Assembly: GCA_013399875.1 (NCBI GenBank)
Contig: VXAZ01006215.1
Coordinates: 682,001-746,000, forward strand
From: Gymnorhina tibicen
Lineage: Eukaryota > Chordata > Aves > Passeriformes > Artamidae
Direction: 5' to 3'
Length of the DNA stretch: 64,000 bases
The position numbers were made by a program, and so were the translations under genes. This document shows, piece after piece, positions 1 through 11,400 of the stretch (position 1 is the first letter of the stretch; every line of letters begins with the position of its first letter). The notes under the pieces were generated by a model that was not told where the DNA came from, searched no databases, and worked only from the letters and a program-made list of their open reading frames with translations.

Positions 1-3000
1 TGCTGGGGCAGTTCAAACCAAAGCAGTGGCTCAGTAAAGACCTGGTTGGGAGGCAGGTTTCCCTTGCAAGCAGTGAAATGATCAAGGCAGAACTTGCTGG
101 GTGAGGTTTGGTGTGCGCAGGGAGGTCAGGGGGTGCAGCAGGTCCTTCTGGCCTTCACCTCCTGTGTGAGACTGATGATCAATACAGTAGGGAGGCTGCA
201 GTGCCTGCAGAGACATTCACTGGCTTGTATGTGTGACCTAGCGGGTTTGGGGCCTTGAATATTCCTGGTTTTGTTCCTTTTACCTGGGAAAAACTGCTGT
301 TATTGCCCTGGTGATGCCAGCAGTACCAGGCTCTTGTATGCTCTTTGCAAGGGTGCAGGACACATGCTCTTGCCCTTGAGTGCAATCATCCATGTAATTA
401 CCCTGAGAGCAATAGGTTCGGGGGGAAAAATCATATTACCCTTATGATAGTGTTCATGGGATCATTGATCAAGGTGACAATTGGAAATTCATCACGATAA
501 AGCAGGAAAAAATGGCAAGTTTCCTGTGCATGAGGTGAGCACCTGATCCAAGCCAGCTTTTCGCACTCTGATGGGTGATTTCAGAAGGAAAATATCTGAA
601 TGGGACCCTGAAGCAGCAGATACGGAGTGGGCTGGACCATTCTGCTTCCTCCCTCCTTCTTTGGATGGACTTGCACCTTAAAAACTTCCCACCCGTTGTG
701 TGCTTCCAGATATGGGGACACGGTTCAGACTGCAACAAGCCAAACGCTGCAATAAAGTGAAACTCTTGTGGCAGGTTCCCCTCCCTGCTATTTTTTTTTT
801 TTTTAAAGCTTCCAAAGATAAATTGCATTTCACTTCAAGATAATGAAATTTCCTTGGAGGAGCGACATATTTTTCTGTAGCTTTTGCATTTGGAACATGA
901 GGAGAGTTTTTATTTTAAATCTCCATTGAAAGTGTTTGTCTGTCTATATTTTGCTTTCTTCCTTGTGAACGTTCTGACTTCACAGAGCTAGCAGGGACCT
1001 GGAGATGGAGTGTTTCTGTCACTTATTATAGCTTGCCTTGGCATAAAATTTAATCTTTGGATTTTTTTTTCCCTCCTAAAGAAATGAAAGTTGAAGCCAG
1101 ATTAGAAACAGATAAAAAGATGTCATCCATCCTCAGACAAAGGAGTTTTTGTTTTTCTCTTTTGCATTTGCCTTTGTTAATCCTCTGCCTTCAAAGGGAA
1201 CAAAGAGATCCTTCCAACTGGAGATCCTAGGAAGAAAGGGAAATCGAGGAGACAGCGGCATGGCTGATCTGTGCTTGTGTTGTCCCACGGCTGGCAGGTC
1301 TGCTGGGAAAACCTGAAATCCCTGAAAAACCCAATTAGGAGGAAAACCCAGGTAGCAGAAATTGCAGCATCTATGAATCAAAGTGAATTCTTTTGCTCCT
1401 AAAGGAACTTGCTGATCTTTACCTGTCTTTGCTGCCCCTTTCGAGAGGAGCAGGCACCCTCCCTGCCTCCTTCCGTGTCTCCATGGCAGTGCGGAGGGGA
1501 GGACGTGGCGTGTCCATCCCGTTCCATGGCGCCTGGTGTCACACCAGAGCTGCTGAACACTGCTCCCACCAGTGACTGATATGTTCTCAGGCACCAAGAG
1601 GCTCGAGGCGCTTGGCACTTGACTGTCTCCTATTTTGGAACTTAATAAACAGAATATTCCACCAGCAGAACCTGCAATTTATCTTTCAGTACTGCGCGGG
1701 GAGCTACTCTGCGGCCCGGCTCTGGCTGCCTCTCTTGCCCAGGGAATTAATAGACTCTTCCATACCCCAGCTCCCTCTGTTCTCACTCTGGTTGCCAAAT
1801 TAACCTTCATCTCACCTACTTTTTCTTCACGTCTCTCTTCAATTTAGTCCTCAAATTGTTCACATGACAAAGGAGTTGTCCTTCCTACAGCTTCTTCTGC
1901 TCTGATAAGACACCTGAATTTTCTGTGAATGCCTGGAGAGGACAATAACTTCTCTCCCTCCCTCTCTCCTTTCAGCTTCCCGATGGTATTTAAGCCCAGA
2001 AGTCTCCCTGAGGTTATTTCCCCTGGGAGAATAGTAAGCAGTTTGGGCTGCGCTCTGCCGAGTGGCTGGGTTGTGCCTTGAATACACTGAACATTTAATG
2101 CTGCTCATTAATGTTATTACATCATATTACATTTATTTGGACTCGCAGGAAGGGGTTCAACTGCGCAGGAGGTGCTGCAGGGGCTGGATGCTGCTCGCCA
2201 GCACTGCCCTTGTTACCTGTCTCACCTGGCTCTTGTGATGTGGCGCACACCAGACAAGTCTGGAATGCTGGAATATTGAAGGGATCTGCCTCTCTTATCA
2301 GGGAGAGGATTTACCAGCTCCTCAGGCTTTGACTCTTGGGAGGATGCTGTAGGTGCAGGATTTCCTCTACAATTAATGCACAGGCAAGCTGCTGGGAGCA
2401 GCCTGTGCTGCCTTGGCAGGATTAGGGATGCAGGAGCAGTGCTCCTGCGCTGTGTGAAAAGCTTCCTGCCCTCCCTGCAGGCCTGGCCTCGGCTTGGAAA
2501 ATAAACCGGGAGTGTCACGGCTGCTTTAGCTCTGTGCTTGTTCTGGCTGGGGAGGCTCCCGTGTCCTCTGCCAGCTCTGCTGCTCTGCGGGGCTGACGCA
2601 GGGGAGGTTTGTTTGACCTTTATCCTGCTCCAAGCCGCTCCTGCGTTAGCGAGCGGCACGCAGGATCCTCCTGCCACTGAGGGCACCATCCCAGTGAGCT
2701 CCCAGTCTGAGCTGGGTGGTAGCTCTGGTGCAGGGCAGGAGCCCTGGTCACCCTCCACCTGCTGTCACAGGAGATGTCAGGCTCCCAGAGCGTGGGCTTG
2801 CTGCTTCCCAGCTCGAAGGATTTGGGGTGACCCCTCCAGAGCCTCCCTTGTAGCACGGCTGCTGCCACCAGATGCACAAGGATGGCCTGGTGGGATTCAT
2901 GCTTGTGCTCCAGCTGGTCCTGTCACAGCCAGTGTGGTGGGGACGGATAGGGACTGGCACAGGCTGTGACCCCTCTGCTCTCAAAGGTGGTTATGAGGGT

Positions 3001-4360
3001 TTTTTGAGAAGGAGATCTGTGCCGTGCCATATGATAAGTCTTGATGCTTCCTTTCACTGGGATCCCAGATCTTCATCCTCCACAAAGGCTTTGGCATCGC
3101 CTGAAGCAGCATCTGAGAACAAAGGCAAAGCTGTTAATTAAGACAGAGCTAATTCTGGCAGCCGACTGCCACCATCTCAATGCGCTGCGGGCTGTGAGCA
3201 CAGAGGGACCGGCCGTGCACCCTGGGCACAGCACTGCCCCAAGCCTTCCCTTTGGGGGGCTGCTCATGCTCTGAGCAGGTCTGTGCCCCATGTCCTTCCC
3301 ACACAGGGGCCTGGTGGGCAGAACTGGAGGTTGCTGGTAGCCCAGAGGGTGGTTTTGCCTTCCATGGGGTGTTTCTGTCCCACACACGGCTGGCTCAGAG
3401 AGGAAAATAGAGCAAAATGTGCACAAAACCCCATTAGGCTTTAATGCCCTTGATGTGCCCTCCAAGGGGACACTGGTGGGCACTGTCTCTGGGGCAGATG
3501 GTGACAATCCCACCGGGTGTGCAAGGAAGAGTGGCCCTGTGACAGGATGCTGCCACCTTCCCACTTCCACCCCCAGATGGTACACAGCTTTTTCGGAGAC
3601 GTGTCCTCCAGGAGAAGCAAAGCCTTGCTGTTGGGAGACTCGGAGCAAGGCTGACGGAACAGAAAACATTTTGAACAAACACAGCTGGCTTTCACCCAGC
3701 GCAGCCAACTCTTTGGCCAGCTGAAAAGAAATCAAAAGAATATTGATGTATTATTCTTTTTTTTACCCTACGAAAATTGTCAGGCTTTTTTTGGTCAAAT
3801 GTTAGTTTCTGAATGCAAGTTTTTCAGTTGAGAAATATTATTTGGGAGGAAAATCCCCCCCCCAAACTGAGGCACTTCTCTGGATAACTCACAGGCTCAG
3901 CTCTTCGCCTCTTGTATTCTCAAACGATTAACATTTTTTTGCTTTGCACATCATGAATATTCTATACTTGAGCTGTTACTGAGTTGTGCTAGATCAGATA
4001 AATAACATGGTGTTGCTTTTATGGCAGACTGGATAAAGATGCAAATAATACTGACATTTACTTCACAGTTTTCTTTCTGTGATCCTCTGAGTGAGTAAAC
4101 TGGATTGCTGAGATATTCATGGGAAGGAAATGAAGAAGGGTTGTCAAGATGAAAGCAAATTTCCTTAAAACTTAGCCAGAAGGTTCTTGGCAATTTTTTC
4201 TGTTATTTGCTCAGCTGAATAGGAGCTGCTTGAAAATATATTTTGCACAACCGCAAAAAGAAAACTCTTGTTCCCGTGGCACCGCTGATTGTTTTTTGCA
4301 CGCTCTTTCCTTGGAAAGCGGACCATTTTCCAGCGTTCGGTGTCTCTGCAGGGTGCCTGG
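1..4360. other. 5' flanking DNA of EPHB1, no gene seen
   Basis: No exon, RNA gene or recognisable transposon was found in this stretch. Open frames here are short, unrelated to any family I recognise and lack codon structure. The last part, about 3720-4250, is notably AT-rich with T runs just before the sharp rise in CpG content, a common layout for the edge of a vertebrate promoter. Distal enhancers could be present, but nothing in the sequence proves one. Confidence 0.6.
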
Positions 4361-5151
4361 TCCCACCGTGGCGGCAGGCGTGCGGCCGTGACCGGAATGA
4401 GCCCTTGCTGCCTGCCCTGCCCGCGCTGTTCTCCCTAACCCGCGTGTGCCGGGATGCGCGAGTCCCCGAGGAGGAGGGCCCGGGTCAGCTTTGCTGCAGG
4501 GCGGGGAGCGGAGCAGCGGGGGATGCTGAGCCCCGCCAAGGGTGACCGGGGCGGTGCGTGAGGTGAGCGGGACAGGGCGAGCGCCCTTCTGGATGGTTCT
4601 TTTTGGAGGCTGTGGATGTAGATCGCTCCTGGCTGTGCTTGTGGGTACCAGGGCACGGCCCTGGGCCGGCAGTGACAGGGCTGCTGCTGAGGGGTGCTGA
4701 GCATCGCGGTGTCCCCCGAGCGAGGCCGCTGCTACCCCGCTCCCGGGTGCCCACGTGGCCGCGGCGCCCGCAGCGATGCCCAGCGAAGGGCGAGCGTGGT
4801 GGCGGAGAAGGCGGGAGGCTGAGGGGACCCCGCGTTGTGTCCGACCCCTGCGGCCGCGGGGTCTGAGCCTGAGGGGAGCGGCCATGCTGGGGGCGGCTGG
4901 GCAGAGGGGCCACGTCTCTGTGGGGCTGACGGTTCGCTCCAGATTCCTCTTGCGAGTGAGAGAGGGGAGCGGGACTGCGGCGGTGCGGCCCCGCCGGCGC
5001 GTCCCGGCTCCTGTCCCCGCCCGTCCCCTGTCGCGTCCCGGCCCTGCGGGGGCCGGGTCCGCCCCGTCGCGGCTGCCGCTGAGGGGAGACGCGGCGTGGG
5101 GGGCGTCCTTGGGCCGCCAGGGGGCGCCGTCCCCCTTCGCACGGGCGCGCG

Positions 5152-5202
5152 NNNNNNNNNNNNNNNNNNNNNNNNNNNNNNNNNNNNNNNNNNNNNNNNN
5201 NN
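5152..5202. other. Assembly gap (51 N)
   Basis: A run of 51 unknown bases about 190 bp upstream of the EPHB1 start codon, inside the CpG island. The flank is extremely GC-rich, which probably caused a sequencing dropout. The true length of the gap may differ. Confidence 0.99.
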
Positions 5203-5393
5203 TTGGTGAACTGTAGGGCGATGTGACCCGGGCGGGCGGGCAGCGGCGCCGGCAGCGGCACCGGCACCGGCCCGTCCCGTCCGTGGCCCCGGCCCGCCCT
5301 GCCCCGGAGCCACCCGGCCCGCGGACGCACCCCCCATGCCCGCTCACGGCCGCCCGCCGGTAGCGGCTGACGCCTGCGGGGCCCGAGGAGGCG

Positions 5394-5451
5394 ATGGCTG
5401 CGGATCTGGTGGTGCTGCTCTGCCTGGCCGCCGCCGCGGCCGCCGTGGAAG
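5394..5451 (+). CDS. EPHB1: EPHB1 coding exon 1: start codon and signal peptide
   Basis: Encodes residues 1-19 plus the first base of Glu20. The sequence is a short N-terminus (MAAD), a hydrophobic core of Leu, Val and Ala, and the Val-Glu-Glu junction where the mature ectodomain begins. This is a typical secretory signal peptide of the same size as in mammalian EPHB1. The ATG at 5394 has a strong context, with G at -3 and +4. The donor is GTGAGC at 5452. It is the only in-frame ATG found that joins to exon 2 in the correct phase and yields a signal peptide. Confidence 0.93.
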
Positions 5452-8400
5452 GTGAGCGGCGACCGGGACTACCGGGAGCGGGTGGGATGCTGTGCCGAGG
5501 GTCTCTGCGCCGCCCGCGGCGTCTGCAGCTGGAGAGCAGGCGGGGAGCGACTCCCCCGCCGTAAGGCACCGGCACGGGGCTGGATCCCGACCCCGTGGCC
5601 CCGGCCTCTTGTGCCAGCCCGGGGTACCCGGCCCGCGGGCGGTGCTGTCAGCCCGTGCCCTCGGGACGGGGCCGGGGATGGAGGAGGGAACGCGCCCGCA
5701 TCCTCACGGGGCGAGCTGTTGCTCCGGCTCGGCTCCCCTTCCCCGCGGAGCCCTGCCCGGGGCCGCGGTGGGGTCACCTCCAGGGTCCCTTCTGGTCCCC
5801 GGGGCCTCGGTGGGTCCATCTCCGGCGTCCCGTTTGGGTCCCCTCTGGTCCCCGGGGCCGCGGTGGGGCCGCCTCCGGGGGCCGTGGCGGTGCGCGGAGC
5901 CGCCTCTGCCAACCCTCCTCCTCCCAGCCCCGGCGGAGGATGGATGCGCCGGCAGCCGTGGGCAGGTGGTCTCCGTTTCTGGGGATGAACTGAGCCGGGG
6001 GACGCTTGGCCCGGCCATGGAGCCACAGAGCGGGTGCGTGCCCGTCCTCTCAGCACGGTCCGTGCCGGTGGGCTGGGATCTTTTCCCCCTCTCCCGCTTG
6101 GTCGTGGGAATTGCCGGGCAGCAGGAAGGTGCCTGCAGCCAAGACCCAGGCTCCGGGCGGTGGGCCTGGTGGGACAGCCAGCCCTCCCCAGCCTTGGTGC
6201 TGCGTCGCTGCTCCGTGCCCGGCATGGCTCTTTGAAGTATTGCTTCTGTTATTTTTTCTCTTTATTTTGCCACCGCCACCTTTCTTGCTGGTACAGCACC
6301 AGCTCGTGGCAGGGCTGGAGCGGTGGCTGCGAGCAGGGGACGTGGTGCAGCCCCTCGGTTGCAGGCAGCGAGAGACGCGCGGGTGCGGGGGGATGATGCT
6401 CAGGGTTTCACACACCGCTGCCCTCCTCGGGGCTGGGCCCTCCTCGGGGGGCTTTAATGTGAGTATGGTTGTGGCTGAACTGGAAGCTGTCAGAGACGGC
6501 AGGAGACTCCGGCTCAGCTCCGGGCAGCGAGGAGCTGGTTCAGGAGCTGGAATGCTGCTCCGGTGGGGTTTGGCCGCAGCTGCTCTCCGCTCGCGAGCAC
6601 GGCTGCTGGATCGTGGCGGGCAGGCCCGCTTGCTGCAGCATCCCCTTCCCGCTGGCTTTTGGCTGACACAGGTGTTTGCTTTCCGTATTTCTGGGGCTGC
6701 CTCATGATATCTCTGTAGGAATACCTGGAGGTGGAAGTGCTTCATGCTGAAGCGTGATGCAACAAGCACGCGTTTGCTCGGTGGTAAAGCCGCACGTGAA
6801 GAGGCAAGACCTGTTAGCAGCGCTTCGCTCACCGGCATTTGAGCGTCAGCGGCTTGAGGCACTGGGGCACTGCTGGAATTGCGTCTGGATGGGAGACCTC
6901 GGCTCCCTCCTGGTCTGAGAGCACTCCTGGGTGTCACTCAGGGTGTTCCCCAGCTTGCCTGAGCTCTCCCCGGGAGCACAGGCAGAGCCAGGACCGAACC
7001 TGTTGAGGAGTGGTGATATTTCTAGTCTGCTGAGGAAGTTGCTTGGACAGTAAAGTAGTATATTAGGAGAGATCTCAGATTTCAGGGAAAATTTTGGATG
7101 GGGAATTTCTGAGGTAGCGCAATCGAATCTGATTTGGAATTAAGGCGAGAGTCTAATGATGTGGTCGTATAAAGAAAAAGCCTTTTTATGGGGTTTATTT
7201 AAATCTTACTGAATCTCTTGATGCAGAGGTTGAATTTGCTAGATTGAAACATGATTTTCTCTAATGGATCTGGAGCATCTCCTAGGACCTGCCCTGTCCT
7301 GGGGTCTGGCTTTGCCCTTGGAGCATCGGCGAGGCTGGATTTGCCAGCAGCCCTCTTGACAGCGCGGCAAAGCCACGGCTGGCACCCTGCTCTGCCCTGG
7401 GCTGCAGGAGCAGCTGAGCCAGGGATGGCTCCCTGCATCCCAAATCAGCCAACGAGACAAAAAGTCTTTTTTCCGTGTCGGTGGGGGAGGTGTCTGGGGG
7501 TCTGGACCCGGCTGGAGGGGGAGGAGGATGCAGCTGGGGTCAGGGCTCGGGCTGCCTCCAAACCACTCTCGTTATTCTCCATAAAACCTTGCTAACTCAT
7601 TGCTTGCGGCACGTGAACCTAGATGTAATAGAGTCACTTATCTGACTTTTTTTCTGGTTCCTCGATTTTTTACCAAATCCTGTGGCTTAGCTGACCCTTT
7701 TCTGCTGGACAGCTGGACGTTTATAGTAATTTTTAAATGTTTTTTTATGGCTTGCGAAGAGGAAAAAGAATGCGAGAAGATGACAGCACCAAATACTCTG
7801 TCTCTCCCACACCCTGCAATCACTCAGGAGCTGCTCGCGTGCTCTCTCTCGTGTTAGCTGAACCAAATATAATCCATTTAGCATATAGAGAGGGTGGTAA
7901 TGGACTGACGTTACACGTTTTAACTCGGGTTGGTGCTGTTGGTAGGTCAGATGGGGCTGATGACCATTTCCGTGCAGCTCCTCCACGTACTCTGTTTCAC
8001 CTGCTTGGCCTGCTCACCTCTCCACCATCTCCCTGCCTCGCGCCTGCTCTTTTAAAATCCAGGTTTTTCTCTCTGTGCTTGCAGCGTCACGATAAGCAGG
8101 GCACAGGAGGGAGGTGGAAAGCCCTGCTTGGGGCTGGTGGATCCAGCTTAGTTTTTCTTCCCCTGCTTATCTGCCGGCTCTGGAACTGCCGCCTGCGAGA
8201 GGAGCAGGGATGGGATTTGACTGGAGAGCGACGTCCCTGGCTCCTGCTCCGTGTGCGCTGCCTGCCCCGGGTGCCCGCTCTCCTCCTCCTTGGCTCGGGA
8301 TGCTCACATCTGTTGCAGGCATCCTTTGGGCTTCCTGCGCTTCCGCCAGGCGCCGGAGCGGTGCCGGTGCCGAGCAGGCTGAGAGCCGGCGGCCGCTGCG

Positions 8401-11400
8401 CCGCCCTTCCCGCAGCATCAGCGCCCTGTGCGCTCCCACCTCTGGCCCAGCTGCTCCACCCCGAGCAGAGCCTTTCTCTCTCAGAAATAAGTCTTCAGGA
8501 GGGAATTTGCAAGTGCAAATGGTAACCTTCATGGGAATTTGCAAGTGCTACTATTCAGCCATCCCTTCACTCTTGCTTTCTTTGCTCAAACTAACTGGGG
8601 AGGAAAAAAGAAAGCCCTAAGGGGAAAACCCTTATTCTTGGCGTGATGAGTGAGCCCAGATCTTGTCAGCCTGAAGGGAAAGTGCTTTGTCAAATCACGG
8701 AAGAGGGGCCTGACACTGCAGGTGCTTATGTTGCCTTTTTTTTTTTTTACTGATTCCTGGTATTCCCTACACATGGAGAAGGTGGGGACTGTGTTTTCCT
8801 GTTCTTTTGGATATTGAAGTGCTGCATGTCCTCCCGTGTGTAAAGTGGCCCTGACTGCTGTGGCATGAGCTGCCAGAGGGCTTGCAAGGTATCCTCTCAC
8901 CCATCCTGGGTGCAGCTCCTGACACAACAGGACAGAGTAAAACCCTTCCATTGGCCTTAGAAATCAGAAGAAAATATGGATGTTTAATGATGAAGGAGGC
9001 CAAATGTGTTCGTCTGGATCTGGATCCAGGCTGCGGTGCTGAATAATAAATGTTGCTAGCAGAGGTGGGTTCTGTAAGCTAAAGAAATGCTCAGATTTGA
9101 TGAAAAGGGGGAAATGGTACCTTGGGCAATGGGCAACTTGATGCTAATCAGGTCAGCAAAGTCTCGGAGACCCTGCTCCTGGTGCAGCAGGAGTGCTGTG
9201 GGATGAGGCTGATGGAAGTGATGCTCAGAGCAAGGCTGAGGCTCCTGTGGTGTGTGTGCACTGTGCTGGCTGAGTCCAGCCAGCTCCAGGGGGCTTTTTT
9301 ACCCCTCCCGGCTGTGGGTACCCCGAGCTCAACGCACATGGAAAGGGCTTCCTGCAGGAACCCCAAACCTGTGTGCTTCGTTCCCTCTAAACAGACGGCG
9401 TTGGTGAGACGAGTCATTTAACAGCACGGCAAGGCCGGGTAGATAGCTGGGGTTGCAGGAGGGAATGCTTTCCCCAAATATTCATTAGGATTTGAAAGCA
9501 CATTTCAATTTGACCTTGTTCTTCTGCAAACAGAGCTCTCAAGGGTTGCACACATCAATGCTTGGGCAAGGCAAATGTTAAGGTTGGATGTTGGCCGGGT
9601 GGTAATTTGGGAAGGTGTCTCCTCAACTGGAATGGTAGGAGGTTGGAGTCGGTGTTGCTTACAGAGGTCCCAGGTTGGCGTGGGAGCAGAAGAGTGTGGA
9701 AGGGGATGGAGTGATGGCAGAGTAGTGTCAGGAGAGAGCTGGGACCTTGGGTAGCCCTTGGACCCTGAGCTGGTTATTGCATTGTCCAGCTTTTAGGGGA
9801 AAACCCGCAGTCTTTCCAAAAATGAGCAGCTTGAGAGGCTGCCTGGGAGTGTGCAGGGAAGGGAATGGGCATGGAGCGGATGCAGGCAGAGGCAACACAG
9901 CCCTTTCCTTAGCGACAGTGGAAGCAAACTCTTGCCCAAATCAGCTCCATGGCTTCCAGATAAGTGGCAAGCGTGAACGGGCTCCCTCCTTCCCTGTAAA
10001 TGTTGCTCACAGCCACAGCTGAGTTTTTGGAGCTCTTTTATTTTGGTCATCATCCATTTTCCCACCAAGTCACATCATGAGAAACAGTGAGAAAAACAGG
10101 ACACGTGTTTTGTAGGCACTAAAGGATCTGTGCTTTATTTATTTCTCACAACTTTTGAATTATTAAAGTGCGTTCAGGGGAGATTAACTTTCCCTGCTCA
10201 ATATTTATTATTGTTTCATTTCCCTGAAAGTTGGGGCTACAAGAGCGTTGATGAATGGGCTGGAAGGTTCTGTAGTTTCTCTATGGCTAATCTAAATACG
10301 TCCGTATCTTTTGCTGAAAAGCTAATTTGTAATTTCCTACGGTAATGCTGCTTAGTGAATTATAATGATACACCGGGGCCTGCTTTTCCTCCCGGCCCTC
10401 TGTCAGGGGAATAACGCTACCACTGGAAAACGGTGTGAAACCTGGAAACTGGCCATTAGTCCCCTAAATTTTTGGTCTAATAACAGGAATCCAGAAAGCC
10501 TGTGCACCATCTGGTGTGTTTTCTCACGTCTGGGCTGGAGAGCATCCGTCTGCCCCAGGTTGGTTCCAGGCATGGGAGGGGTGCCCCGTGCTGATGCCAC
10601 GACCCGCGGGTTTGCGTCAGCAACCGGAGCTGGATGGTGCACGCAATCCCTGCTTCTGGAAACCTCTCCCACCACCCCAATTATAACCAAGTGTTATCAG
10701 TCTTTTGAATAATTGAAGAGGCTTTCTGTTGAATATTTAATTACAATAATATTTGGTTAGCAGGGGTTGTTGGGCTCAGTTTGTGCAATTGAGAATTGCT
10801 GCAAGAAAGACTGTTAAAAAGAAAATGTTGTTGTCTATGATCATTGATTTATCTTTTTTTTCTTTTTAAGCTAATCAGTTACTTAGTTGAAATTGGTTAA
10901 TTAGCTCAGCTCCATTAAGATTCTTTGGCATTTAAACTTGATGTTTCTAAATAATTATAGTTTTGCCTGCTAAGCCCACAACCCAGGGTGACCTAATTAC
11001 TATTAAAGCAAGACATGCTTTGGTCTGGCTTTAATAAGTTCCTGCTGGGAGCCCCGCGGTGAAAAATCACAGAGGCAACAGTTCAAAGGGGAAGGGGCTT
11101 GTGCTGAGCCCTGGACGAGGAAGATGAGTGTCCTTCAGCCTCACTTCTTCCAACTTAAACCAGGGATGCTCTTGGTTTGGGAGGAGGGGAGTCCCAGAGC
11201 ATCCCATGGTTGGCATCTCCCTACTGTGCGCTTGTGTCACAATGGAAGGTCATGGCAAGCAGTCGTTTGGAAGAGGTGAGGGTTAAGATTAGTTTTAGTT
11301 GATTGATGAGTGTTAATTTGCTTTTTTTCTCTTCTTGGTCATTCCCCTTAATAAGCAGGTGAAGTCCTTTCAAGGTCTTTCCAGATGGGGGGAGAAAAAA

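Larger units (their letters stand above)
4360..6080. promoter_or_regulatory. CpG island and presumed EPHB1 promoter
   Basis: CpG dinucleotides and GC content rise abruptly near 4360 and fall away after about 6080, with exon 1 in the middle. There are several GC-box-like stretches (for example around 4886 and 5230) and no convincing TATA box, as expected of a CpG-island promoter with dispersed initiation. The transcription start cannot be fixed, because a 51-base assembly gap (5152-5202) lies in the likely core promoter or 5' UTR. Long open frames on both strands here result from high GC content and are not taken as genes. Confidence 0.8.

Noticed and set aside
4211..5575. A 454-codon open frame on the minus strand across the CpG island
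   Set aside because: It passes through the N gap, has biased Arg/Pro/Ala/Gly composition typical of translated CpG-island DNA, and shows no family resemblance or splice structure. GC-rich sequence rarely contains stop codons by chance.
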